Shown: piece by piece, positions 8,813-17,411 of the stretch
Position numbering within the stretch: position 1 is the first letter of the stretch
Layout: each line of letters begins with the position of its first letter
NCBI GenBank assembly: GCA_017419715.1
Contig: JAFOKO010000072.1
Coordinates: 1-61,055, forward strand
Origin: Oscillospiraceae bacterium
GTDB lineage: Bacteria; Bacillota; Clostridia; Oscillospirales; Oscillospiraceae
Length of the DNA: 61,055 nt
Direction: 5' to 3'
Notes under the pieces: generated by a model
Told to the model about the DNA's origin: nothing
Databases searched by the model: none
Seen by the model: the letters and a program-made list of their open reading frames with translations, nothing else
Position numbers and translations under genes: made by a program

Positions 8813-9034
8813 ATGCCCATGGATATCCGGGTCGGGGACATTTTGACAATGAAAAAGCCGCACCCCTGCGGGGCGGAGCGTTGGCTGGTGCTGCGCGTCG
8901 GCATGGATTTCCGCCTCCGCTGCCAGGGCTGCGGCCATGAGGTGATGCTTCCGCGGAGCAAGGCGGAAAAGGGGATCAAACGGGTGGAGCGGGAATCTGC
9001 TGCGCCCGCAATTACAGACAGCGATACAGAATGA
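8813..9034 (+). CDS. DUF951 family protein
   Basis: A 73-residue protein with the DUF951 pattern: MDIRVGDILTMKKPHPCG followed by RCQGCGH. The spaced Cys residues suggest a small metal- or nucleic-acid-binding fold, but the function is not established. It starts two bases after the rarA stop with GGGGGACTG as SD, so it is cotranscribed with rarA. Its stop overlaps the ATG at 9031 by four bases. Confidence 0.85.
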   Translation: MPMDIRVGDILTMKKPHPCGAERWLVLRVGMDFRLRCQGCGHEVMLPRSKAEKGIKRVERESAAPAITDSDTE

Positions 9035-9042
9035 GGGAAGAA

Positions 9043-10005
9043 ATGTCGGAAAACATGAATTTGGATGATTTTTGGTCCAACGATGAATGGGGCGCTGCCT
9101 ATGAGCGGGAACCGTTGACGGAGCAGACCCTTCGGACAGTAGAGACACAGTCAGGCTATCGGCTTCCGGCCTCTTATGTTTCGCTTCTGATGCAGCACAA
9201 CGGCGGCGCGCTCAATCGGACCTGTGTCAAGGGAAGCTGGGCTGTGATCGAAGGGCTCTATGGGATCAGCTCGAAAAGCGCTGCGTGGTACAAAGATGTA
9301 GTGGAAGTGTGGGGCTATCCTGCGATCGGCGTGCCGATCAGCGATGGACCCTCCGGCCATACCATGTTTTTTCTGGATTACCGGGAATGCGGCCCGGATG
9401 GGGAACCGAAGGTGGCTGAAGTGGACCAGGAGTTTGATTACAAGATCACCGTCTTGGCGGACAGCTTTGCGGAATTCCTCGGCAAGCTTGTGGATGAAGA
9501 GGAGAACGACAGCGACGAGCAAATTGCTGAGAACATGCGCCGCCTCGCCGATCCCTACAGAGATGTGGCGTTTTCATCCGTAGACCCGGACATGCGCCCT
9601 GCCTTTCGCCGGGCCGTCTGGGGGGAATGGAGCTGGGGCTTGGTCATTGGCTGGGATGTGGTGTTGTTGGCGGGAATCATTTTTCTGGGGAAAAGCAGTG
9701 CTTTCGGCTGGAAGCCGCAAAAGCTGACCTTGCTTTTGACGGGTTGGTTGATCCTCCACACTGTGATGACCGCTGCGCTTGCGGTCGGATGCTGCAAAAA
9801 ATCGAAAAAGCCCTGCAAGTATTATTGTGACAGAGTCGCACGCTGCTGGGAAGAAAACGGAAAGCGGTATTATTGTCTGGAAAAGAGCAAAAAGGAAAAA
9901 TATACCAACAATATCGCTGCCAAGCCCGGCGACGATGTGATCGTCTATGTGCTTGAAAAGGATGAGATCGTCGTAAAAAAAGACGGAAAACGGGAGCCTC
10001 AATAA
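9043..10005 (+). CDS. SMI1/KNR4 (SUKH) domain membrane protein
   Basis: About 320 residues. The first ~155 have the SUKH pattern: TEQTLRTVETQSGYRLPASY, then SLLMQHNGG, and a late acidic YRECGPDGEPKVAEVDQE. Such proteins are often immunity proteins against contact-dependent toxins, though many are not. Two membrane helices follow at about 195-250, then a hydrophilic tail with basic residues. The start at 9043 has GAGGG five bases upstream; the ATG at 9031, overlapping the previous stop, is the alternative. No toxin gene is next to it. Confidence 0.72.
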   Translation: MSENMNLDDFWSNDEWGAAYEREPLTEQTLRTVETQSGYRLPASYVSLLMQHNGGALNRTCVKGSWAVIEGLYGISSKSAAWYKDVVEVWGYPAIGVPISDGPSGHTMFFLDYRECGPDGEPKVAEVDQEFDYKITVLADSFAEFLGKLVDEEENDSDEQIAENMRRLADPYRDVAFSSVDPDMRPAFRRAVWGEWSWGLVIGWDVVLLAGIIFLGKSSAFGWKPQKLTLLLTGWLILHTVMTAALAVGCCKKSKKPCKYYCDRVARCWEENGKRYYCLEKSKKEKYTNNIAAKPGDDVIVYVLEKDEIVVKKDGKREPQ

Positions 10006-10032
10006 TTATTCCGGCGGTGCATTTTGCTCCCA

Positions 10033-10072
10033 AAAACAGGTCAGTTTCCCCATGTGGAAACCGACCTGTTTT
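10033..10072 (+). terminator. Intrinsic terminator
   Basis: Stem AAACAGGTC-GTTTCC / GGAAAC-CGACCTGTTT ending in a run of T, 28 bases after the SUKH gene stop. Confidence 0.8.
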
Positions 10073-10111
10073 TTTCGTGAACGGGTGTATAATCGGACAG
10101 GCAAGGGGAAC

Positions 10112-10176
10112 GGCGGGCAGATTGCCCGCCCCTACAGACGGGTGCGGGCAGAAAACGAGGGCGGCCAATGACCGCC
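10112..10176. repeat. Pair of GC-rich palindromes (REP-like)
   Basis: GGCGGGCA / TGCCCGCC (10112-10130) followed by CCTACAG, and GGCGG..CCGCC (10160-10176) followed by GCTACAG. The first, preceded by GGAAC, closely matches the palindrome at 7479-7495. These look like copies of a short dispersed element. Confidence 0.5.
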
Positions 10177-10198
10177 GCTACAGGATGGGAGGGATGGC

Positions 10199-11047
10199 GT
10201 GGTCATTTATGTCGACGAGGTGTTCTTCGTCAACGCGGCGGTGGATTGGATGCTGTTGAAGACGGCGCTCAGCGTGACCGGGAGCGGGGTGCGGCCGTGG
10301 CGGCTCTGGGCGGGTGCGGGCTTCGGCGGGCTTGCGGCCGTCGCAGCCTGCGTGCCCGCGCTGGGATGGCTGGGGCGGCTGCCGGGGGCCGTGCTGCCCT
10401 TTGCGGGCTTGTCCGCAATCTGCTTCGGCTGGCGGGGGCAGCTCTGGAAAAGCTGGCTCTGGTTTTTCTGCGTCTGCTGCGGCTTCGCGGGTCTGGCGCT
10501 GGCTGTCTGCGGCTTGCTGCGCGTGCCCGCCTTCTCCCGGGGCGGGGTGGTCTACTACCGGGTCACGGGGCGGCTGTTGGTGCTGTTGGCCGGGGCGGTC
10601 TATGGAACGGTTCGAATCTGCCTGGACAGCTTTGCCCGGAACCGAGGCCGGGAGCTGGTGCGGTTGGAGTTGACGCTGGCGGAGAATCGTCTGAGCTGCC
10701 TTGCCCTGCGGGACACGGGGAACACGCTGTCCGACCCTGCGACCGGGGAGCCGGTGCTGGTGGCCTGCTGGCAGATCGCGGCCCGGCTGTTGCCGGAGCT
10801 GGGGCTGAGACAGGAGGAGTTCGAAGACCCGGCCAGCCTGGTGCTGCGCCTGGGGAAGGATCGGCCAGCGCTTCGCGTGCGGCTGATCCCGTTTCGGGCC
10901 GTGGGAACGGATGGCGGTTTGCTCCCGGCGCTGCGCATGGATCGGATCACGGAGGACGGGAGGCTCGTCCAGACGCGGCTGGTGGCCTTCTCCCCCACGG
11001 AGCTCTCTGATGGCGGTGGTTATGAGGCGCTGTGCCAATTCAAATGA
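10199..11047 (+). CDS. spoIIGA: Sigma-E processing aspartic peptidase SpoIIGA
   Basis: A 282-residue membrane protease. The N-terminal half has the family opening VIYVDEVFFVNAAVDWMLL and about five membrane helices. The C-terminal half carries the pepsin-like catalytic motif LRDTGNTLSDP, whose Asp does the cleavage. In sporulating Firmicutes SpoIIGA removes the pro-sequence of sigma-E in the mother cell after SpoIIR signalling from the forespore. The GTG start follows GGGAGGGATG. sigE lies 151 bases downstream, the standard arrangement, and is strong support for the call. Confidence 0.92.
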   Translation: MVIYVDEVFFVNAAVDWMLLKTALSVTGSGVRPWRLWAGAGFGGLAAVAACVPALGWLGRLPGAVLPFAGLSAICFGWRGQLWKSWLWFFCVCCGFAGLALAVCGLLRVPAFSRGGVVYYRVTGRLLVLLAGAVYGTVRICLDSFARNRGRELVRLELTLAENRLSCLALRDTGNTLSDPATGEPVLVACWQIAARLLPELGLRQEEFEDPASLVLRLGKDRPALRVRLIPFRAVGTDGGLLPALRMDRITEDGRLVQTRLVAFSPTELSDGGGYEALCQFK

Positions 11048-11134
11048 AACTATGAAACTATGAAAGAATGAAACTATTTCGGCGTCCCTTCGGGACGCAT
11101 TGAAATCATTTTCCATATCGGAGATATGGAAAAT
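11044..11134 (+). repeat. Short repeats and two hairpins between spoIIGA and sigE
   Basis: Three GAAACTAT units (from 11045, 11052 and 11069) are followed by the hairpin GCGTCCCTTCGGGACGC and then by ATTTTCCATAT / ATATGGAAAAT (11108-11134). No coding function is apparent. It may control how much sigE is read from the spoIIGA transcript. Confidence 0.45.
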
Positions 11135-11198
11135 ACCTCAATTTTTCATATTTTCATGCCTTCATTCATAACAACAAAATTATTTGGGAGGAAAGATT

Positions 11199-11906
11199 AT
11201 GGAATTTCATGCGATCATTCATTGGCTGAAGCAGCTCCTGGCGCGGCGGGGGCCGGTGCATTACATCGGCGGAAGCGATATTTTGCCGCCGCCGCTGAGC
11301 CGGGAGGAAGAGGCGGCGACATTGGCCCTGTTGGCACAGGGCGATCCGGGGGCGCGGCAGCTGCTGATCGAACGAAACCTCCGGCTGGTGGTTTTTATTG
11401 CCCGCCGTTACGAATCCACGGGCATCAACATCGAGGATCTGATCTCTATTGGCACGATTGGCCTCATCAAAGGCATCAACACCTTCAAGACGGACAAGAA
11501 TATCAAGCTTGCCACCTATGCCTCCCGCTGTGTGGAGAATGAGATCCTGATGCACATTCGAAAGATTGCAAACCAAAAAGGGGAAATCTCTCTGGACGAG
11601 CCCATCAACACGGACTGGGACGGCAATGAGCTGCTGCTCTCCGATGTGCTGGGGACCGACGGAGACACGGTGCTCCGGGGCCTGGAGGAGAGCGTGGATC
11701 ATGAGCTGCTTCGCGCCGCGTTGACCCGCCTCCCGGCGCGAGACCGGGAGATCGTTGCCATGCGTTTTGGCTTGGGCGGCTTGCAGCCGCTCACACAAAA
11801 AGAGGTGGCCGACAAGCTGGGCATCTCGCAATCTTACATTTCCCGCTTGGAAAAGCGGATCCTGGAGAAGCTTCGGGCGGACATCACGCACGCATGGTCG
11901 GCATAA
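11199..11906 (+). CDS. sigE: Sporulation sigma factor SigE (pro-sigma-E)
   Basis: A 235-residue sigma-70 factor matching mother-cell sigma-E. The pro-region ends in the conserved processing stretch [18 protein letters not shown], the site cut by SpoIIGA. Region 2 follows with [13 protein letters not shown] and [17 protein letters not shown], then region 3 and region 4 with [19 protein letters not shown]. The ATG at 11199 is chosen because GGGAGGAAAG lies just upstream. It turns on early mother-cell sporulation genes. Confidence 0.96.
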   Translation: MEFHAIIHWLKQLLARRGPVHYIGGSDILPPPLSREEEAATLALLAQGDPGARQLLIERNLRLVVFIARRYESTGINIEDLISIGTIGLIKGINTFKTDKNIKLATYASRCVENEILMHIRKIANQKGEISLDEPINTDWDGNELLLSDVLGTDGDTVLRGLEESVDHELLRAALTRLPARDREIVAMRFGLGGLQPLTQKEVADKLGISQSYISRLEKRILEKLRADITHAWSA

Positions 11907-11913
11907 AAGGAAG

Positions 11914-11936
11914 CGGAGCATGAAGGATCATGCTCC
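11914..11936 (+). terminator. Terminator after sigE
   Basis: Inverted repeat GGAGCATGA / TCATGCTCC followed by ACTTTCTTGTTTTC, eight bases after the sigE stop and close to the convergent gene end at 11928. Confidence 0.6.
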
Positions 11937-12398
11937 ACTTTCTTGTTTTCGAAGCGCTTCTGCCTGCTCCAGGACTTCCACGGCCAGCAGGGAAAGGTCC
12001 GCGCCGTCGGTGTCCAGGGTCAGGCTGCGGGGGATGTGGTCAAAGCTGCCGCGCTGGCGCTCCAGCATGGTGGCGATGATGGGCGAGAGCTCGCCGTCCG
12101 GCATCTGGCGGGCAAAACGGGCTTTGCTGGTTTCCAGACGGGAGCGGCACATAACCACAAAGCTGTCTGGCGGAACCAGGGCGAACAGATCCGGCTCCGT
12201 CAACAGAAAGATGACATAGTCCTCCGAATGCAGCTTTTCCGTTAGCAGCTTCTGAAATCGAGCCACAGCCTCTGGTTCAGAGGGAGCCAGCCGCACATAG
12301 TCTCGCCCCGCGAAGAACTCCGCATGGATCTTCTCCATGAGAGCCTTGGCCAGAGCGGATTTGCCGGTGCAGCGTTCTCCGGCGATCACAATTAGCAT
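11928..12398 (-). CDS. P-loop kinase-like ATPase
   Basis: A 156-residue protein that opens with a Walker A motif, IAGERCTGKSALAKAL, at about residues 4-19. The size and the layout suggest a small-molecule kinase or nucleotide-binding protein of the AAA/adenylate-kinase type. No lid or substrate motif allows a specific name. It lies 31 bases downstream of pepT on the same strand, so the two may be cotranscribed. It converges on sigE. Confidence 0.6.
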   Translation of the reverse strand: MLIVIAGERCTGKSALAKALMEKIHAEFFAGRDYVRLAPSEPEAVARFQKLLTEKLHSEDYVIFLLTEPDLFALVPPDSFVVMCRSRLETSKARFARQMPDGELSPIIATMLERQRGSFDHIPRSLTLDTDGADLSLLAVEVLEQAEALRKQESGA

Positions 12399-12429
12399 AA
12401 TTTGTACTCCTTTTCGAGTGGAGCCCGGC

Positions 12430-13665
12430 TTATTTCTCGGTCAAGCGGAGCAAGATCTCCACATTCTTTGCCATAGAGGGCACGGGGACGAATTCGAAAC
12501 GGCCGTGGGCGTTCTCGTAGCCTGCGGAGAGATTGGGGCTGGGCAAGCCCCGGAAGCTCAGGGCGGAGCCGTCCGTGCCGCCCCGGAAGGGCTCAGATTT
12601 CGGCTCCAGACCGGCGGCGCGAATGGCGGCTTCCAGATCCGATACCAGGAAGGGGTACTGCTCGAGCACATCCCCCATGTTTCGGTACTGCTGGTGGATC
12701 TCTACAAGCACACGCTCCTGGCCACAGCGCGCATTGATGTCCTGGGCGATCTCCAAAAGCTTCTTCTGGCGGCGCTGGAACTGTTCGCGGTCAAAGTCCC
12801 GGACAATCATGTGGATCCGGGCCAGCTCACAGTTGGATTGCACGGAAGTCACATAATAGAAGCCGTCCACCCCGTCGGTGAACTGGGGCTTTTCCAGCGG
12901 AGGCAGGGCCGATAAAAATTCCGCGGCCAGATCGGAGGCGTTGACCATGATGCCCTTGGCGGTGGCGGGATGGACGCTCCGGCCTGTGATCGTGACATTG
13001 GCCTCACAGGCGTTGAAGGTTTGATCCTGATACCAGCCCAGGTGGTCGCCGTCGATGGTGTAGGCAAATTTTGCGCCCAGCCGTTCCAGATCGAGATCCT
13101 TCGCCAGTCCGCCGACTTCTTCGTCGGGGGTGAAGGCGATGCAGATCGTCCGGTGGGGCTGCTCGGGGTGCTTAGCGTAGTATTCCGCCAGGGTCATCAC
13201 GGCGGCGATAGCGGCCTTGTCGTCGCCGCCCAGAAGGGTGGTGCCGTCGGTGAGCACCAGGTCCTGCCCGATGTATTGGGCCAGATTGAGATAGTCGGCG
13301 GCGTGCATGACGATCCCCTCTGCTTCATTGAGCACAATATCCCCGCCGGGGTAGGCCCGAAGCACCCAGGGCTTCACATCCCAGCCCTTGACATCCGGCG
13401 CGGTGTCAATGTGGGCAACCAGAGCGATAGGCCTGTCCTCCGTTACTCGAACGGCAGGCAGCCAGCCGTAGACCACGCAATGTGTTTCGTCGTAGTCTGC
13501 ACGGATGCCCAGTTCCTGGAGCTCCCGGAACAGAAGCTTTGCCAGGTCCCGCTGGCAGGCTGTGGTGGGCCAGTTTCCGTCAAAACGCTTGGATTGGGTG
13601 GTCACAGCGGCATAGCGGAGCAGACGCGCCTCGGTTTGCCGATGAAATTCAGAATGATCCATCAT
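12430..13665 (-). CDS. pepT: Peptidase T (tripeptide aminopeptidase)
   Basis: About 411 residues of the M20B family; it cleaves the N-terminal residue from tripeptides. The dizinc-site motifs are present in order: AHIDTAPD, TTLLGGDDKAA, FTPDEEVGG and TIDGDHLG, and near the end FRGGTDGSALSFRGLPSPNL. The ATG at 13665 is preferred because AAGGAGG lies five bases before it; that SD is inside the longer in-frame reading from 13680. Cytoplasmic; likely part of peptide nitrogen recycling. Confidence 0.94.
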   Translation of the reverse strand: MMDHSEFHRQTEARLLRYAAVTTQSKRFDGNWPTTACQRDLAKLLFRELQELGIRADYDETHCVVYGWLPAVRVTEDRPIALVAHIDTAPDVKGWDVKPWVLRAYPGGDIVLNEAEGIVMHAADYLNLAQYIGQDLVLTDGTTLLGGDDKAAIAAVMTLAEYYAKHPEQPHRTICIAFTPDEEVGGLAKDLDLERLGAKFAYTIDGDHLGWYQDQTFNACEANVTITGRSVHPATAKGIMVNASDLAAEFLSALPPLEKPQFTDGVDGFYYVTSVQSNCELARIHMIVRDFDREQFQRRQKKLLEIAQDINARCGQERVLVEIHQQYRNMGDVLEQYPFLVSDLEAAIRAAGLEPKSEPFRGGTDGSALSFRGLPSPNLSAGYENAHGRFEFVPVPSMAKNVEILLRLTEK

Positions 13666-13716
13666 AAGGGCCTCCTTCAAATAAGTTGTGTGGAGCAGAC
13701 CGGCAGCGTGCCGGCG

Positions 13717-13878
13717 CTATGGGCGGTCTTGCCCGTCTTTTGGGGCAGAGGGACAGCCCTGGCTGCAGCAGGAGCAGCAGCCGGGGCAGCCCGTTTTTCT
13801 CTTTTTTCGCATCCGAAGCAGGGCCCGCAAGAGCATCAGCCCTACAGCGGCCAGAATGAGATAATCCCAGAGGTTCAT
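13717..13878 (-). CDS. FeoB-associated Cys-rich membrane protein
   Basis: A 53-residue protein. Residues 3-22 form one membrane helix (LWDYLILAAVGLMLLRALL), then a basic stretch RMRKKRKTG, then a Cys cluster CPGCCSCCSQGC. Small proteins of this plan are regularly encoded right after feoB and are thought to assist ferrous iron uptake, though their role is not settled. The start lies 10 bases after the feoB stop, with AGGTG as SD, so the two are cotranscribed. Confidence 0.85.
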   Translation of the reverse strand: MNLWDYLILAAVGLMLLRALLRMRKKRKTGCPGCCSCCSQGCPSAPKDGQDRP

Positions 13879-13887
13879 GGCGCACCT

Positions 13888-16239
13888 CTAAGCGGCGCCG
13901 AGGGCGATCCCCAACAGCCGGATCAGCATGGCAATGATCCAGGCCACGGCACACTGCCAAAGCACCATGCGCAAGGCCCAGCGCTGGCCCAGCTCCCGTT
14001 TGACGGAGGCAATGGCCGCCACGCAAGGCGTATAGAGCAGGCAGAAAACGAGCAGAACCAGGGCGGACAGGCCGCTCAGCGCGGCGGCAATGCCGCCGCT
14101 GGCGCTGAAAAAGACCTCCAGAACAGAGACAACGCTCTCTTTGGCCAAGAAGCCCGTGATCAGAGCGGTGACGATCCGCCAGTCGCCAAGGCCCAGGGGC
14201 TGGAAGACTGGGGCCAGTATGCCTGCCACATTGGCCAGAATGCTATCCTGGGCGGACGCGGCCAGCTCCAGGCGGAAGTTGAAGCTCTTAAAGAACCAGA
14301 CGACCACGGTAGCGACCAGAATGACGGTAAAGGCACGCTGCAGGAAGTCCTTGGCCTTTTCCCAGAGCAGCTGCATCACATTCCGGGGGCTGGGGAGCCG
14401 GTAGTTGGGTAGCTCCATCACAAAGGGGACTGCCTCGCCCCGGAAAATCGTCTTTTTGAAGAACAGGGCGGCCAAAATACCCATGAAAATGCCCAGAAAG
14501 TACAGCCCTGTGATGACCAGCCAGCCCTCCCGCGGGAAAAAGGCGGCGACAAAGAAGCTATAGATGGGCAGCTTGGCTGTGCAGCTGAAGAAGGGCGTCA
14601 ACAGGATCGTCATTTTCCGGTCCCGCTCGCTGGGGAGGGTCCGGGTGGACATGACGGCGGGCACTGTGCAGCCGAAGCCGATCAGCATCGGCACGATGCT
14701 TCGCCCGGACAGGCCGATCTTCCGCAGGAGCTTGTCCATAAAGAAGGCGACCCGGGCGATATAGCCGCTGTCTTCCAGCAGGGAGAGGAAGAAGAACATC
14801 ACCACGATGACGGGCATAAAGCTCAAGACACTGCCCACACCGTCAAAGAGCCCGTCCAGGATCATGCTCTGAATGACGGGGTTCACATCGCCTTCCGCCA
14901 TGATCTGGGCCGTTAGCCCGGCCAGCTTGTCGATGCCGCTTTGCAGCAGATCCTGCAGGAAGGGGCCAACGAGCGCAAATGTTAAGAAAAAGACCAGCCC
15001 CATGATGCAGACGAAGGCAGGAATGGCGGTGAACTTGCCGGTGAGGATTCGGTCGATCCGCTCGCTCCGTCTGTGCTCCGCGCTTTCCCGCGGCTTGGTC
15101 ACGCATTGGGTACAGACCTTCTGGATGAAGGCATAGCGCATATCCGCAATGGCGGCGCTCCGATCCAGGCCGCGTTCGTTTTCCATTTGCAGGACGATGT
15201 GGTCCAGCAGCTCCATCTCGTTTTGGTCCAGCTTGAGCTGCCTGCAGATGTTGATGTCGCCTTCCACCAGCTTTCTGGCGGCAAAGCGTAAAGGAAGGCC
15301 CTCGGCCCGGGCATGGTCCTCGATCAGATGGCTCACTGCATGCAAGGAGCGGTGCACCGCACCGCCGTGATCGTCCGCACCGCAAAAATCCTGGCGTAGG
15401 GGCCGCTCCTGGTATTTTGCCACATGGACCGCGTGCTTGATCAGCTCGTCGATCCCCTGGTTTTTGGCCGCGGAGATGGGAACCACCGGGACGCCCAGCA
15501 GGGCCTCCATGGCGTTCACATCCACCATGCCACCGTTGCCGGTCATTTCGTCCATCATATTCAGCGCCACCACCATGGGGACATTCATCTCCAAAAGCTG
15601 CATGGTAAGGTAGAGATTTCTCTCGATGTTGGTGGCGTCCACGATGTTGATGATGCCTCGGGGCTTGTCTTCCAGAACAAAGTTCCGGCTCACCAGTTCC
15701 TCGCTGGTATAAGGAGACATGGAGTAGATGCCGGGCAGGTCAGTGATCCTTGTGTTGGGAAAACGGCGAATGGACCCGTCCTTCCGGTCCACAGTGACGC
15801 CCGGGAAGTTGCCCACATGCTGGTTGGAGCCTGTGAGTTGGTTGAACAGGGTGGTTTTGCCGCTATTCTGATTGCCCACCAGGGCGAAGGTCAAAAGCGT
15901 TCCGTCCGGCAGCGGGTCGCCGCTGCCCTTGGGGTGGAAGATTCCATCCTCGCCCAGGCCCGGGTGCGCCTGCTTTTCGCTACGGTGTCCCGCACATGGC
16001 GTATCTGCGCTATCGGCGGGGGCGGAGATCTCAATTTTTGCGGCGTCCGCCAGCCGGAGCGTCAATTCATAGCCGTGGATGCGAAGCTCCATCGGGTCGC
16101 CCAGCGGGGCCAGCTTCATCACCCGGACATTCGCGCCCGGGATGACGCCCATATCCAGAAAATGCTGCCGGAGGGCGCCCTCGCCCCCCACGGCGACGAT
16201 CCGGGCGGACTGCCCGGGTTTTAAATGCTCTAATGTCAT
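13888..16239 (-). CDS. feoB: Ferrous iron transporter, FeoA-FeoB fusion
   Basis: About 783 residues. The first ~75 are a FeoA (SH3-like) domain (LKPGQSARIVAVGGEG, FLDMGVIPGANVRVMKLAP), usually a separate protein, here fused to FeoB. The G domain shows G1 GNQNSGKTTLFNQL, G3 DLPGIYSMSP and G4 NMMDE; the membrane part has the paired gate regions with ALITGFLAKESVVS near the end. It imports Fe2+ across the membrane, regulated by its GTPase. The ATG at 16239 has GAGGG upstream and is favoured over 16263. A Cys-rich partner follows. Confidence 0.95.
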   Translation of the reverse strand: MTLEHLKPGQSARIVAVGGEGALRQHFLDMGVIPGANVRVMKLAPLGDPMELRIHGYELTLRLADAAKIEISAPADSADTPCAGHRSEKQAHPGLGEDGIFHPKGSGDPLPDGTLLTFALVGNQNSGKTTLFNQLTGSNQHVGNFPGVTVDRKDGSIRRFPNTRITDLPGIYSMSPYTSEELVSRNFVLEDKPRGIINIVDATNIERNLYLTMQLLEMNVPMVVALNMMDEMTGNGGMVDVNAMEALLGVPVVPISAAKNQGIDELIKHAVHVAKYQERPLRQDFCGADDHGGAVHRSLHAVSHLIEDHARAEGLPLRFAARKLVEGDINICRQLKLDQNEMELLDHIVLQMENERGLDRSAAIADMRYAFIQKVCTQCVTKPRESAEHRRSERIDRILTGKFTAIPAFVCIMGLVFFLTFALVGPFLQDLLQSGIDKLAGLTAQIMAEGDVNPVIQSMILDGLFDGVGSVLSFMPVIVVMFFFLSLLEDSGYIARVAFFMDKLLRKIGLSGRSIVPMLIGFGCTVPAVMSTRTLPSERDRKMTILLTPFFSCTAKLPIYSFFVAAFFPREGWLVITGLYFLGIFMGILAALFFKKTIFRGEAVPFVMELPNYRLPSPRNVMQLLWEKAKDFLQRAFTVILVATVVVWFFKSFNFRLELAASAQDSILANVAGILAPVFQPLGLGDWRIVTALITGFLAKESVVSVLEVFFSASGGIAAALSGLSALVLLVFCLLYTPCVAAIASVKRELGQRWALRMVLWQCAVAWIIAMLIRLLGIALGAA

Positions 16240-16271
16240 GACTGTCCCTCGAATGCAGCGCAAAGTTTCTT

Positions 16272-17360
16272 TTACCGGTACTGTACCCTAAGTCCTTTGA
16301 CCAACAGCGGATTGATGGAGACGACGGCTTTGTCTCCCACGGCACAGTCGATATCTGTCACATCGACCACAGCGTGGACCATGCCCACATGCCCCAAAGT
16401 GCGGCACTTGTGGCCGTTGACTGTGACCAGAATTTTTTTGGGAAAGAGCAGATTTTTCAAGTGGTGCAGAATGCCGCCGATGCTGTCCCGGAAGCGGAAG
16501 GTATCGTTTTCCCGGGAGGCGGCGAAGCCGTTGTACCAGCCGACGCCGATCACAGCCGTGCGCATCTGCTGGCTGGCCTGGAAGGCGGCGGCATAGCCAA
16601 TGGTCTGCCCCTTAGGGATCCAGCGAATCTCCTCCAGCGTGCATTCCGCATAGCCGATCTGCTGCAGACCCAGCTTGTCCTTGAAGGCCAGCCGCCCCAG
16701 AAAGGCGGAGCCGATCCGAACGGCGTCCATGTGCATCTCCGGATGCCGCACAAAGGCGTGGGAGTTGCAGCAGTGGGCCATACCGGTGTCGTAGCCGGCA
16801 GCGCGGAGCTTGTCTACCACGGCGCTGAAGCGTTCGAACTGGTGCTTCGTGGCCTTTTCGTTGGAGAAGGCGCTGTGGAAGTGGGTGAAAATTCCAGCCA
16901 CCCGAATGTTTTTCATGTACTCATAGACAGAGATGATCTTATCTGTGTCCTCCGGCAGAAAGCCGTAACGGCCCATGCCGGTGTCGATGGCGATGTGGGC
17001 CTGGGCAATGGCGGAACGCTCGGCCGCCACGCCGTTGATGGCAACGGCCGTCTCGTAGCTGCCAACGGTTAAATAGGCCCCCAGATCCAGAAGGGCGCTG
17101 ATCTCCTCCGGATCAGAGGTGGAGCGCATCATCAGAATGGAAGCGTCGGGATAGTTTTCCCGCAACACCTCGGCCTCCTTGAGCTCCGTGACGGCAAAGT
17201 GGTCGATCCCGTTCTCGTGCAGGATCCGGGAAAAGGGGACGATTCCGATGCCGTAGCCGTTTCCCTTGAGAACAGCCCAAATGGGGACCTTTCCGGCAAA
17301 GCTTCGCAGGGCATGGATATTGTGGATGAGCGCATCCCGCTCAACAACATAAGCTTTCAT
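16272..17360 (-). CDS. Alanine racemase-like PLP enzyme
   Basis: A 362-residue fold-type III PLP enzyme. The Schiff-base Lys is in AVLKGNGYGIG at about residue 33; the barrel continues with GMGRYGFLP and THFHSAFSNE. The second half is the Alr C-terminal beta domain. The place of the usual catalytic Tyr (normally G-Y-A-D-G) reads GVGWYNGF, so Tyr is replaced by Trp or displaced by one residue. It may be an alanine racemase or one for another amino acid. It sits between femX and feoAB on one strand (51 and 32-base gaps), next to a cell-wall bridge enzyme. Confidence 0.8.
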   Translation of the reverse strand: MKAYVVERDALIHNIHALRSFAGKVPIWAVLKGNGYGIGIVPFSRILHENGIDHFAVTELKEAEVLRENYPDASILMMRSTSDPEEISALLDLGAYLTVGSYETAVAINGVAAERSAIAQAHIAIDTGMGRYGFLPEDTDKIISVYEYMKNIRVAGIFTHFHSAFSNEKATKHQFERFSAVVDKLRAAGYDTGMAHCCNSHAFVRHPEMHMDAVRIGSAFLGRLAFKDKLGLQQIGYAECTLEEIRWIPKGQTIGYAAAFQASQQMRTAVIGVGWYNGFAASRENDTFRFRDSIGGILHHLKNLLFPKKILVTVNGHKCRTLGHVGMVHAVVDVTDIDCAVGDKAVVSINPLLVKGLRVQYR

Positions 17361-17411
17361 AAAACTGTACCTCTATGCATTTGGATGGGAGGAAAGGCGG
17401 TGGAGCAGCGC

